Shown piece by piece: positions 1 through 13,195 of a stretch of DNA of 64,000 nucleotides. The first letter of the stretch is position 1; every line of letters starts with the position of its first letter. The translations under genes and the position numbers were made by a program. This stretch comes from Struthio camelus (lineage: Eukaryota; Chordata; Aves; Struthioniformes; Struthionidae), in assembly GCF_040807025.1 (NCBI RefSeq), contig NC_090943.1:6744356-6808355 (forward strand), read 5' to 3'. Under the pieces are notes generated by a model. The model saw only the letters and a list, made by a program, of their open reading frames with translations, had not been told where the DNA came from and searched no databases.

Positions 1-3000
1 AGGGCTGATTTGGCCGGGGTGCCTACCTGTGCTAGTCAGCTAGGGGAGCACAGCAAGACAGTGCAGGCTCTGGCAGGGCCCTGCAAGCCATATGCAAGCA
101 GCAGGCCCTTGAGAGCTTGCATGGTGGTTGGTAGCATGTTTCTAAGTCAAACTCCCTGTGCCAGCTGGATCAGTCCAGCCTCAGTACCCATGGGATGGAG
201 CTATAGCATCAAGGCTGCGCAGTGGGATGTGTTATGTGTGGAACTGGACAGAATTAATGGGAGGTGTGTGTTCCTTTTCCTTGCCCTTAATGCACAGATA
301 AGTCCATGCTAGCAGTCACTCTGTCTGTGCGCTTCTTCTGCAGCGTTGTATCGCACGGGTAGCCTGGCCTTAACCTCTCCGTGCCCTGAGCCCCATTGCA
401 GAGGGGAGCATGTCCCCCTCTCCCTGAGCTGGAGGGCTCGGGCTCAGGCTCACATACATGTGCCGACTCCAGACATCCAGCTGGTTGCAGTTCGTCTTGC
501 TGCGGGCTGTTTCCTCTGGTCCTCAGACTTGATGTCCCTGCTAGTGGCAAATCTCCTCTTGGCCATTGGTGCTAGGTAAATCTGCCTTTCGGCCCGGCAG
601 CGCCTGGCTTGGGCGAGCTGTCGTGCTGCTCCAGAGCCACCTCCTCCAAAGGCTTCCTCTTGATCATTTTACTAACACACTGACTATGCACGTCAGGACA
701 GGTTTGGTAAGTGTAGGACCATCCTCAAAGTCTGTCGAAATGCCACGGCTTGCGATGGAATCAGGATCCTCACCAGGGAAGTGAGCTCTGAGTAGAGGTG
801 GGGTGGGGTTAGGACACTGTGAGTGCCATGCAGTGAGTCCTGTACGTGCTCAGCAGCACAGACGGTTTTCCAAAATACAAGACGACCCCATCAGCTGGTG
901 ATCAAGAGGAAATATGAGGTGCCATGGCAAAAGTAGGAGCTTGGGGTCCTTAATGTCTCCTCACAAAAAAAGCTGACCAAACAGTGACCTGTTTGCTGTT
1001 CAGTGCAGTGACAAGGTACCAATAAGAGGAGGAAAGCAGAGAAGAGTATAAGAGCAACGTGTTCCTCAACATGTCCCTCCACTTGTTGACCTCCACTCAT
1101 CCATTTGATTTCCACACAGCAACCCGCAGGCTCCTGGATGCAGGCTATGTCTCTGCTGGTATAAGAGCAGCCTTGCTCCACTGAGGTGGTGAAAGCATGC
1201 CAGATCTGTCCATTGAGAATCCCAGTCTGCGTTCATATAAGGAGTTATTCGTTCCGTCACACTGCCTGCAAACCTAGAGCAAACTGTGTCCTTTGCTATA
1301 GATGTCTTCCATTTAAGACTAAGGGAAACCTCAGAAGACAAATGTGAAGAGCTGATAGAGAGAGTGCAATAAGACACTCTGCAACATACTGCTCTGAAGA
1401 GGAACATGAAATAGCCTAGGGAGATCCCATCTGTAAGTCACTCCACTAAACACTCTGCACGCTTGCTATTCCCCTGTGGCATTGCTGAGATGGGAACCCC
1501 CGGTCATTTTGCAGCAGCTACTTGACACAATTTGCAGAGCAGAGAAACAGCTGCGGAAGGCAGTTTGGGATGAATAAAAAACCTGGTTGGAAATTTCACT
1601 ACCAATATCCAGGAGGCAGAGCGGAAGGCCCAACTCACACCAGGCAATTAGGATTTGGCAATAAAAATTCCTTTCAGCTCCTTCATGAGAGTGGCAAGGA
1701 ACCTCATCTGGTTTCGCTCCAAAGGCGTGACTCTAGTCATCTTGAACGATACCCAGTTTCCACGTGTCTTTGCTCATGTTTGCAAACTTTTGAGAATTGC
1801 ATAACTTCCCCTTTCTATGTCGCACTGAAGAGGGTGGACACTAGTATTCTTCCAGCCCCAGGGTCAGATTGCTCAGGCTTTGAAGATATTTCCTTGGAGT
1901 CCTTGATCCTGATTTTCTTGGCCTCTTTGAAGTTTTCCCTTGATGTTAGCGCATATCTGCGTGACTCAGTTCCCTCCCTCTCAAAGTGAGATCAGATCTT
2001 GTTTGCCGACTTTGTCTTACAGCCCCCTGTTTAGATAACTGTCAGACTGCCGCGTGCAGTCTCAAGCCGCTGGATCCAAGGGCTTTAAACTTCTGTGGGA
2101 CTCTACTGGTCTCAGCATTGTCTCATTCTTTTTTTTTAGCGGTGCATTTCCCCGCATGGTGGTCTTTGAGACACCTCTTTTTCTGGAAGTAAAATCTTAC
2201 AGCCAGGATTAATGCCAAACTCCCAGAATATCGTGCAGCTCACCTCTGTCATCTGCCCACACCTGCTTGGGACATTATGAGCCATTTTTCCTCCCCAGAA
2301 GAAGGTGACTGATGGCCCATGCGCTAGATGTAGCCCATTTTGCACAGGATTCCCAAATGCTATTTTGTTCTTTACCCGACAGCACAGGAAGAAGAACAAG
2401 CAGTGCCCGTTTCCCTGCTTCCATTTCTCCAGGACGGCTCTGCGGGTTGGGATTGTCCCCTGCAGCTTGTACACAGAGCTCAGGCTGCCCTGTCTCAGCT
2501 GGCAGCCAGGCCACCCCCCCACCCTCCAAAACAGGGTGCTGCTGCCTCTTTCTGTCCCAGATTTGCAGCAGGGGGCAGAAATTAGGCTGAAAGAGCTGAA
2601 ACACCTCCCCCAGGTTCATGAGAAAAGTCCTTTCGACCTCTTTTTTCCTCCTTCAGGAATTTCCCTTGTCCAGATCTTTTCCAGAGAGCTGGGAAATAAC
2701 TTTTTGCCTGAGCTGTCTCCTGCGGGCACTCATGCTTGCTGGAAACAGGGCTGTCGTGGTAACCTTCAGCAGCAGGAATCAGCTTGGAACACTTAGCGTC
2801 GCCCAAGGCTGGCCAAGATAGCCTCCTGGGCCAAGCGCTGGACTTTCACGGCTGACTCAAAGCCACTGCTAGAATGTAGCCTTACAGTAGACTTCATTGC
2901 CATGCAGGGCCAGATTCAGACACAGAAGTAGAGAGGAGCGGCGCTTATCTGCCATCCTCTAGGCCTGATTTAGGCCTTTAGTCTGAGAAGGAACAGAAAG

Positions 3001-6000
3001 ACAGTGGATAAATCAGGATTCCTAGTTCCTCCCCATGTCCCAGCCCTGAGACTCAGGTCTCTGGGGCACACGTTTCATAAACTCAGATATTCATGTACTT
3101 CTGGCCAGGGAAACTGATTCCCCGTCTTCTCCTTGCACCTACCGACCTCTAAGACTTGGAATTCTTTGGAAAGGGTGAAAACCTAAACGCTAAAAGCTGG
3201 TGAGTAGAAATGAGAACCCACCCTTAGCTCTGCTGGCGCTGCTGTAATTAGGTGCTGCAGAGTGAGAAGGATGAGACGGGGAAACCCAAGATAAACAGAC
3301 TCGTATTAGTGCTGGCATCTCAAGCCAGCAATGACTCTGCTCCGCTACAAGAATAAACCCAGTGAGCCAGTGAGCTGGGATGTTTGCTGAGTTATAACAA
3401 AGAATTTGAACGTGTTTCCTCTTGGAACAGGATGAAGTGAACTATCTGCAACCCAATCCATCAGGCAGGTTTTCAGCCCCCCTCTCTACCCCATCTAGAG
3501 GCTCTGCTTCTTGTCCGCATCCACCCTCCCCTTTGAAAGCAAAGCCTTCACTGGTGCTTCCTGCTCCAGGCTATTTCTGACCTCCTGAGCCTGCTGCCAA
3601 GCTCCCAAGGATGGGCTCGCCGAGGCTGGCCGTAAGGTAAGGCAGGGGAGCACAAAAAGAGGGCAACCATGGTGCCGAGGTTGCATCTCTTTTTTCTTTG
3701 AAAGGAGGTGGGATGTTTCTCTAGTCAGCCTGATCTGAGTGGAAGACGCTTCACTCCCCCACTTTGAGAGCCAAGCAAGACGTTGCTGTTGTCGGGCCCC
3801 CGTCTTCAGACATTCTGGTACTTCTGTGTGCGCATTTCTTCCCTCCTATTCACACGGATGTATAACTAGGCAACAACTGTAATGTAATACCAGAGTCCTG
3901 TATATAACTCTGAAAACACCACTGGAGCAGGCCTATTATCGTGAGACCAATCTGAGCAGGAAATATTATCATTACCAGGGGGCATTATTTTTTCCAATCA
4001 CACTTCATATCAGTTGTCATCAAACCCTGTGTTTTATATAGTGTTACAATAGCCACAGTTGCCATGAATTGTCTCTGGATGGACTGTAAGTATTAAAAAC
4101 AAAATAAGAAGCATATGTTGGAATGTCTGAAACTAGCAGACGAAACTCAAGGCTTTGACAATGTTACGGGTTTTTTGGAGGGAGCCAGATTTTAGCAATA
4201 ACATTCCACTTTTGTTAGTCTACCCACCAGCATCTAACCTGTGCTATAACATCTCACTTCAGTTTACAATTTCCTTCACCTCCTGTTCCTCTCTAATATA
4301 AACTCTCTGGCTTTTCTCGAAAGTGTGGCTTGGAAAAGGAATAACGGAGGCTCTAGCCTCTCAAGTGCCAAGTGGAAATCTTCCTTTGTAGCGGACGGGC
4401 AAGAACAAATGTATGATCTAAGGAAACTGCCTGTCCATAGCTTTTTTTTCCCCCTCATGTTCAAGCTGTACCAAAATGTCAAAGGCATGATGCACACATT
4501 CCTTTGAAGCCATTCCCTTGCCTGATGATCCTTTTTGCTTATGAAAGGAATGTACATTCAGTGCTGTGATTTTTGTTGGAGGCCTAAACAGCAATGCAAT
4601 AACCACAAGGAAGACTGCCAGGTTTCCCCCCTTCCCTATGCATTCCAAAACTTCCATTCAGTGAGTAATAAATAGCAAAAAAAATTAATTACCCAAAGGA
4701 AGAATTCTCTCCTGAACAAATATTGGCTTTGCAATGAGAAGGAGTTTGTGAAACGTGTGTTTGCCTACAAAAGCCCACTCAGTCTGTTTCTGATTCCTGA
4801 AGAATATAATGACCTGTGTGCCAGATTTTTTTTTTTTTTTTTTTTGCATGACCAGCAAGAAATGTGACAAACATTCAGGAAGGAAAACACTCTATTGTTG
4901 CTGTTGGTCTTTTGATGGTTTTTATGTTTTTAACTCTGCTTCACTTTGGGAGCTGCACAAAAAAAAAAAAGTTCTTTAACCTATTCACCAGTTCTCCCAG
5001 CTTTTGCCTGACTTTTTCACAACTTGAAAATATGTCCAGTAAATAAGCTTAGGATAAATCACTTTTTAAGCTTGAAGTTGTATGCCCCATGCATATGCAC
5101 ACCCACACTTGCATACGGATATACACACAGCTCTACACAAGCAGGAACTTGACCCTGGAGCCCCATGGGTTAATATCTGAAGGCCTCCAATCCCCTCTCC
5201 AAAGATCGTTGCGAAATTGATGGTCTCAATCCTGTGCAAGGTGCTGTGCACATGGAGGTCAATCTCTGTCTGAAGAATTTGATCTAAATGAAGGTGAATG
5301 ACCAACGCTTCAGGTCCCCTGGCAAACACTGTCCACCTTCACCTCAATGACCTCCCTCCATAGCACATTGTCCCCCTATCTGCCCTCCCAGCTCCCTCCC
5401 TCCTCCACTTCCCACACTGACCAGTGTGCTGTGAAGGGCGGTGGCCAGGATGAAGGGGATTTTCGCTGTCATCTGGGCCATGGAGAACTGCCATGGACTC
5501 CATTCCCCTTTCTTAGTCAGAGAAGACAAGACATGAGGTTTGTTCCCCTTTGCAGAGCAATATTTGGTGCTTTCACTTTTTTTCATTCATCTGCATCTCT
5601 GCGTTCTCCAGCTAGGAGCTGAGCTTGGAGCTGCGCTGCTGGAGACTTGCAAGCAACAGTCACTGTGAAATGGCGTGGCTAAACTAGACCGCAGGAAACA
5701 ACCAGCTAGCCTGGTATCCTAGCCTAGCAGCAACCAAACGCAGGTGCCATGGGAGGAATACAAGAAGTGGGAAAGGCCAAGATGATACTTCCTCCAAGAA
5801 CTCCCCCAGTCTCCAGTCATTCGCAGCTCACGGACTTCCTGAGCTGCACATGGGTTCCTTTCCCAGGAACTTCTCCAATCTGCTCTTGAACCCATAAACT
5901 CAGAGGAGACGGCCCAGAGAAGATGTGCCTGAGGATTCCCACAAGCAACGAATCTTACATCTTGCACTATCCCTTGTCTGAGTTGCCCAATGCAGGGCGA

Positions 6001-9000
6001 GATCTTTTCATCGGCTGGGCACTACCCTGCTGCTGGGAGTGAGTTGCACTGCAAAAACAGTCAGCAGTTAAGAACATAGAATTATTTACCCACATAGAGA
6101 CCTTTTCATGAAAAAAAAAATAGCAAATCTTTTCATTCAATAATTTTTAGACAAGAGCTATTTGTTAATACAGCATTTTTTCGTCAGCATCAGTGCAAAC
6201 ATCCATCCATTTAGTTTTTCATACACAGAGAACTTCTTTCTTTCTGCTACCAAAAAAGAGGGGGAGGATGAATGAAAAGCAGATTTTTGTTGTTGTTGTT
6301 TCGGCTGTATTTTGCTGGAAAAAAAATGTCAAAAGAAGTTGTTGCTCTGAGTCTTTGATTTAGGGGAAAAGCCATTTTTAACCATCCAAAATCACTTGAT
6401 TCAATAAATGTTGCCTGGCTCTAGTGTCATGCTTTGCTAATCAGATTTCAGGAGACATGCAGCACAGTAGATCATGCTGCCATGTCTTATTAGCTAAACT
6501 AAATGTGGTGGTTATACCATGCAGTAATATCATAAAAAGAATACGTGGTCTTCACTGAGATCTCTGTAGGACGCTAAACACTGTTGCTGGTCCTCTGCAT
6601 ATCCTTAAACCCAGTTTCACCCCTGTTAGGATCAAAAAGACAGGGTGGGACTGGGAGGAGGATTGCAATGGTCAAGAGTATCTTTTGAGATGTGTAGGGG
6701 CAGAGTCCCATTGGGCCTTAGCTCCCTGTCCTTGTCTTTTCTGTGGCTGAGGCTGTCGAATGCATGAAGGATGCAGTTCTCTCTTCTGGCTTGTCGTGTT
6801 TATTCTACCCTTTTGTCTGTGAAGTTACAATTTCTGCTCATTGCTTTTTTTTTTTTTTATGCTTGTCTACTCTTTCAACAAGATTCCTTCTCCCTTGGCC
6901 AGCAGATGTGAGAATGGATTACAAAGAGATTCATCTGGAAAACCTGCCAATAAATTAAACAAATAATCTACTAAATTGTTTTCTGCAGAAAATTCCAAAT
7001 TCTGATTTAAGTTTTTGAAGCTGGAATACCTCCCTGGGGACTATTTACAGTTATCTCCAGCCTCTGGGTATTCATCTTTTCTCCTAATGTGTTCCCCTGA
7101 CCATCGCTTGGGTCTTAGCAGAAGATAAATCTCTTTCAGACTGATGTTATTCCCAGGGCTTTTTTGGCACTCCCGTTTAAAACTTCAGTTGTGATAAACT
7201 GCTTGAAAATTACTCCAAGTAAAGAAGTAAACTGATTTGATAAGCGCCACTCACTGCACTAAAATAAGAACAGACTTGATTTCTATCATGCAAAATCAGG
7301 TTTGGTGTCAGTATTCGAATACCAAATAACAGGGTTCCTGAGAAAGTGTGCTTGTTTGCAGCTAGCAGGATGCTTTTGAATATTTCAGGTGGAACTCATT
7401 TGATAAAAGCAGACACTTAAATTGCTCATCTGAGCAAGTTCCCCAGTCTCCCTTTGCAGTCAATGGAGATCTAATCAATAAAGTCCAGGATTCGTCTCCT
7501 CCTAGAGCAAACAGCTAAACCTGGCCTGATGACCTATGCTCTCTAATGATGATGATCACGATGATTTGTCATGTTCCCATAATTTAAGAGGTTGCACCTT
7601 AGGTAGCTCAGGCTAAGTGCAAGGCCTCATCTTTGCAAAGAGGAGTTGGTCAACATCTGACTATTCTCTGTTGAAACAGTTGCGTTGGTAGCTGGTATCT
7701 TCCGAGGTGCTGCCAGAGAGAATATCTCCCTAACTGTTTCTGGTGGCCAGCAGTGCAGGGGATTGGAGGTGGACAGGGCATGATGCCACGAGATGACTCC
7801 AGTCAATGCACCTCTCTGCTGAGCATGTTTGGGAGCTACTTGCCAGCTGCCTTGGGCACTGGTTTTGGGACAGACCTCCCAAAACTTCCACTGAAGGATT
7901 AATTCCCGTATTCCCCAGAGTGTCCCTGCTGCAAAGGGAGAAAGCTTCCGCCTGCCATCGAGGAAATGGGTCTTCTGGGCCAACGTATTCCCTTTAAAGT
8001 CTCAGGTGAGACGCACGAGGAAGAATAGGTCTAGTTTGGCTGAAGGACAAATCACAGTTTCCAACTGGCACGTAACGCTTTCAATATTCTGAACACACCT
8101 GTACGTTTCCAATTGAAAGATCTAATTTGCATCAATGCACTACCTGGAAATCCATTAAAATGTATGTATTATTTTTGCCTCGTGGTCTTGTCAGGCATTG
8201 ATGACCTGTATTTGAGCTAAGCACAGACGTAAGACATGGCACATAATTTTTCCTGGAAAGAGAGCGAAAGCCTGTCTTATCCCTATGCCCTGCACCCTCT
8301 AACACAATGCAGAGTCGGTTACAAATGAGTGTGAAATTCATGTAGCATCAGACTTTCCAAAATCCAATCTTGACCTAGCCTCACATTCTGAATAGGTTAG
8401 TGGTTATTCCGGTTAAAAAAACCTTACCCAGTGAAAAATGTTAAAGGGAAATTGCAAATGTTATGCTTGTCTGAACAGGAGTCACTCTGGGAAACGCTAC
8501 AGACATATTAATTTCTGAGACACCTTTTTTTTCCCTTTATCCCGTATACACTCAGATGAGGAATGCTCTGTTTTGGCTTACTCCCATTTTCTAATAGCCA
8601 TGCTGCTTATCAGAGATGCACTAGTTAAGGTGGAGGAAATTAAGGCGACCTCTACTAGTTCAGCTCTTTATGCAATTTGAGATGGTCATTAGTCACATAT
8701 TTTGGCATGCCGTGAATTAAACAGAGCCTCAGTCTTTCAGAATATTTTAGACCTATTATTTTATATGTCATTCTCCTTTGTAAGGCTGAACACCCAGGAA
8801 GGCCTGGTGGTTTTATTCAGCTGACTCTTGAAATTGATGAATTTATAAAATTTAAAACAATTTTGCAGGTTTTCCCTGGCTTTCTTGGCTAATACCGTGT
8901 GGAAAGTCTTTCCAGAGTCCACAGGAAAAAGTTTTCCAGCTATTAATCAAGCCATTGACCTGGGAATTTTGCTCAGGGAAAGAACTTAGCTCTCACACAG

Positions 9001-10644
9001 GGAAAGATCCATAAATTTGTAAAAGGAAAAACTTCTGGAGCTAAGTTACTCATCCTCTTCCTGCTTGTGTGAATAGATTTACTTGTGCAGACCAGATGCC
9101 AGAGTCAGCACCACAAGAGCAGCAGGGAAATCCCCCTTTCCCTCTCAGCCTGGAGGAACCACATATTGAACATGTTCAGAGTCAAAGAGGCAGAGGTGCA
9201 AAACACGGGAAGAAACACCCCTGGGCCTTGCACTTTGTGCTGACACGTAATCACCACTGGACAGTGTAAAGTGCTGCCATTTGGACACCCGCACCCATGC
9301 ACGGGCTCAGCTTGTGCACAGAAATGCCATTGAAAGCAGTGAGATGCCACCAAACTTCCCTTCAAAATATACCTGGGTCCAGCGCAGCTTCCTAACCCCG
9401 GGCACTCGGTAGAGACAGCCAAATTCGGGGCAGAAAAAGCCCATATTGGTGGCTGCATCCCCTGAAGGTGCCTGTTTCCCTCCTGGTGCAGTGCCCACCA
9501 GTGCCCCAGGGAAGAGGTGAAAATTCAGGCCCAGGGAGCAATTTGCTTCCTGGGTTTTCCAGGCCCATCCTCAAGTGCAGACGAGAGCTGCAGGTGTTTA
9601 TTTCCTGAGACAGCTTGAGCACCCCGGTGGCAAGGGGAGCTTCTTCTCAATCCGCCTTCTCCAGCTCTACCCCAGTCACTGCTTTTAACAAGGCTTTTAG
9701 CAATCCCCAAGGGAAAAAGCCTGGTGGCTGCAGACAGGGACCAGCCAGCGTTGGGGAGAAGCACCTCCCCTACGTGCCTTCATAGCCAAACAGGGCTGCA
9801 CATGACTGATTTGAATAAGTTACGTCACTGTTAAACACGTCGTCCTGTTAGGGAAAACATTGCTTAAGACTGAAAGAATTGCTTTTTTAAGTTGTCTTTG
9901 TGTGCAGGCCAATGCACTTCAGCCTCTGTCCTAAATAGCGCAAACGCCCACTGACTTAGTAGAAATATCATCAATTAATGCGGTGAGCTAATGACTCAAT
10001 TTCTAAGAATAATTGTGGGTCACTCTATTTATAGCTTAAGCTCACAAGTGTTGGCACCCCCCTGATCCTCCATTCCTCATCATGCTTTGATATCACACTG
10101 GAATACTCCAGAAATCAACGCTTTCCACTGTTCCTTGTTTCTGGGTAACTGCCCTTTCCAACCCAGATAGCTGGGAGCACTTGATTTCTCAGGAAGGGAC
10201 ATCAGCCATCAACTATTTTCAGGAAGTGTCTGGAAGTTCAGTTTAAAATAGAAGTGGAGATGCTGGAGGGCAGATGCAAACTTGTCCTTTGGTGGCGGAT
10301 TCCTCACATATTCAAAAGCTCTTCGGAAGGACGACTGGTTAGCTGGACTTGTCACTGTCAGAAATGATGTGTGCGAAGGCAGTACTGTTTTGGGGCAGGG
10401 GGCAGCGAGGTAGAGGATAGAGAAGCACGGCATGGAGAGTCAGGGCAAGGAGAAGCAGACTTCCAGCTAGTTCATCCTGTGGTGACTGGAGGACCTTCAA
10501 ACTTCCCCAGACCTGGATGATCAGACCTCAGACCACTTTTGTTTGCCCTTTTTAGAGGTAGCCTGGGCTCTTCAGAGGACAGATGCTCCCTGGACATCAG
10601 AAATCTGAGGCGAGAAAGTCACTCTTGGGAGTTTATGTCAAAGA
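1..10644. other. Intergenic: no gene recognised
   Basis: Mixed to AT-rich unique sequence with short homopolymers (T run 4828-4845, A run 4960-4971, T run 6845-6859). Open frames on both strands are short (mostly under 160 codons), overlap one another and show no domain, splice-consistent exon chain or codon bias. Confidence 0.6.
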
Positions 10645-10759
10645 AATCAGGGGTAAGATCCTGGGCAGTGTGCTCTAGGTGACCCTGCTTGAGCAGGAGT
10701 GTTGTACCAGGTGATCTCCAGAGGTCCATCCTAACCCCAACCGTCCTGTGATTCTGTGA
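10645..10759 (+). mobile_element. CR1 LINE 3' end fragment
   Basis: It contains the characteristic CR1 tail: CCTGGGCAGTGTGCTCTAGG, then TGACCCTGCTTGAGCAGG, then GTGATCTCCAGAGGTCC, and ends GTGATTCTGTGAG at the 8-bp terminal motif. The wording of the tail is that of avian CR1 copies. Only about 115 bases remain, as expected from 5' truncation. The upstream 150 bases may or may not belong to it. Confidence 0.85.
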
Positions 10760-11034
10760 GGGGTTTATGTCTGTAGCCAATAATGAAAATAAATAACTAC
10801 GCAATTTAAAAACCCTGCAGAAAGTGTGGAAATAGCTATTGGTTACAGCAATCTGCAGGATCACTAGGTGTCCTCCTTTGGGACTGTAGTCTACCTTTTG
10901 CTTTAAGGAAAAAACATCTGAATGTTTGTGTTTACTCTTTAGGGAAGAGGAGCAATGGCATCGTGAAGGCGCTAGCCTAGGATCCGAGAGAGAGGGGCTG
11001 TATTTGCTTCTCTGCCGGGGACTTCCTCTATGGC

Positions 11035-11150
11035 GCTCAGCCTCGCTGCCCTGGCTCCCTGGCTGCAAAGTGGAGATAACAGCACTTCCTTGCTGCCCAG
11101 GGTGCGTGCCGATATTCGCACTTACAAAGCACGTCAATACGGTGGTGGCG
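11035..11150 (+). mobile_element. MIR-like SINE relic (3' half)
   Basis: CTGCAAAGTGGAGATAACAG, then CACTTCCTTGCTGCCCAGGG and ACAAAGCACGTCAATA resemble the sense MIR 3' half (TGTAAAATGGGGATAA ... AAAGCGCTT). Diverged, so moderate confidence. Confidence 0.5.
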
Positions 11151-13067
11151 GTGGTTGCTTCAGCCCCTAGGTAGGTTAGTCTCTTGTTCGGAAATTCCCT
11201 GCTAAACACCCTCTGTGTCCACCCGCGGGCTCGGCCCTCGTCACTCTCAGCCCCCGGCCGGAGAGGCAGGATGTCAGCGAGGCCAGGATGCGTGACTCAT
11301 CAGCTGGGAAACTGAAAATGATGTAGCTTTCCGAAGAAAGACCGCAGGAGTAAGGATTTGGTTCGCTTTCTTTCATCTTTTCTGAGGAAACTCAGCCATG
11401 CAGGATAGCGGCGTGTGGATGCAGGTTGCGTCAGATGCCCCTTCGTGCGGCTACCGGCAAAGAGGGGCATCACGAGAGCCTCTGCATTTCCTCCCTGCAC
11501 AGAGGCTGCAGAGCTCCCTGGCGTGGTGCAGGAAATATTGCTTTAACGGGTTACAAAAGCGCAATTTGGCAGTGAGCAAGGAGAAATGGTCTTAAATAAA
11601 ATGCCTCTCCTAACAGCTACAGCTTACTGCTGGTAGTTGTTTCACAAAAGTTGTTGCCCTTCCTGAAATGGTGGTTTTGCACAATTTTATTTTAATCAAA
11701 TATTCAGCTGTTGTAGGTATTGTAAGGAAGCTGGGATACACGTGGATCAAAACATTTGGAATGGCAGCATTTTCCTTTGCAAAACCAGAGGTATGTCTTT
11801 CTAGGAGATTTTTCTTTTCTTTTCTCTTTTCTTTTCTTTTCTTTTCTTTTCTTTTCTTTTCTTTTCTTTTCTTTTGTTTTGTTTTGTTTTGTTTTGTTTT
11901 CCCCTTCCCTTCCCTTCTCTTCTCTTCTCTTCTCTTCTCTTCTCTTTCCACCAGTTCTGTTCATTCACTGCCTCACATAGCAGCTCTGATTTTTAGGAGA
12001 GATGAAATAAGCCTTTTAGTTGCAGCACCTCCTTGCCACATGAGATGTTGCAAACCTCCCATTATTAAGAATTATTGGGCACGTAGATGCCGCAGTAACA
12101 TTTACACCCACTCCTGGCTGCACTACCCTTTTCTTCAGAAATTCTCTGTTAAACAGGCTCTCCATGCCCCGGAGGTCACATGCTGGCTCATGTGCTCTCA
12201 TGCTGCTGTCTTTGAGGCAGAGGCCGGATGTCGACCAGGCAAAAATGCCTCCTCCCCACCAGCAAAATCTACCTGGAAGGGAGAGAAAGTGCCTTCCCTC
12301 GCCGCTGTCACCTACCCCATGAAATGTCCTCCTCCTGCTGGCTAGCAGACACGGCTCTGGTGGTTGGTCTTTCAGCCAATGTGACACGGGTTAGCACCGA
12401 TCTACTACTTACCCGGTTTGAGCTAGCTCATTTCGGCTAATGGACGGCGCAAGCGTGCAAGCCAGAAGCACCAGGGAGGGGAGGGAGATGCCTTTAAGAC
12501 GATAGGTGACCCAGGGATGGCTGATGGGACCCAACATCTTCTGCTAGCACAAAGGGTCTCGGAGAGGACACGAGCTGGCAGCCTCATCTGCGGTGAGCTG
12601 GGATCTTCCTGAAGAACACACCCAAGTGGCCTGGAGCGGCACCCAGAGCTGGTCAGCAGCTTTCATGAGAGAGGTGATCCCACCAGCTGCTATTTCTGGC
12701 TGGCATGTCGATAGTTAAGGTTAATGCAGGTGTTTCTCGGCAGTAGACACTGTTAGATACCTTTGCAGCATTGATGAACATCTGGTTACTATAAAGAACG
12801 GTTTATGGAATCTCATCCTGTTTTTTGACTACTATAACATAAGTATTGAGAGCCCATAAGTTATAGCTTCATAAAAATAACAGTTTAATAATGAGAGTGA
12901 CTTTCTCCTTACAGACCACTAGACATGCAGGTGTATTTTGCCCCCCTTAGGAATGTAAAATGAGACAAAGGAGACCTTGACATATCAAAAAAATAGCCTC
13001 TCTCAGGCCTTTGTTTTAGAGCAGTACATGAGTATAGCTCAAAGCTATTCACAGGGGAGCTCTGAAT
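11151..13067. other. Intergenic: pyrimidine tract plus unique sequence
   Basis: Apart from the microsatellite at 11809-11947, I see nothing that supports a gene or RNA. Confidence 0.55.
11809..11947 (+). repeat. Compound pyrimidine microsatellite (TTTTC)n-(TTTTG)n-(TTCTC)n
   Basis: (TTTTC) repeats run to about 11875, then (TTTTG) to 11900, a short CCTTC part, then (TTCTC) to 11947. Apart from the G positions the + strand is pure pyrimidine over about 139 bases. Open frames across it are low-complexity artefacts. Confidence 0.97.
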
Positions 13068-13195
13068 CCCTGCCTCCATTTTACAGAGGGGGAAACTGAG
13101 GCACCGAGCTATGAAATGGCTTGAAGAGCATCATTCAGACAGCTGGTGGTCAAAGTGTCCCAGGCTAGAGCTCTGACCACACACTGCATTGCTGT
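13068..13195 (-). mobile_element. MIR-like SINE relic
   Basis: CTCCATTTTACAGAGGGGGA and AACTGAGGCACCGAGCTATG are the reverse complement of the MIR core, followed by a diverged GCCTAGAGCTCTGACC-like end. It is an ancient, inactive element. Confidence 0.65.

Noticed and set aside
6065-6090. CR1 terminal motif on the - strand (ACATAGAATTATT)
   Set aside because: Only a few bases resemble CATAGAATCA and there is no adjacent CR1 body.
11610-12345. Lys/Arg/Glu-rich and Phe/Leu-rich frames across 11.6-12.3 kb
   Set aside because: Direct translation of the pyrimidine microsatellite and its complement.
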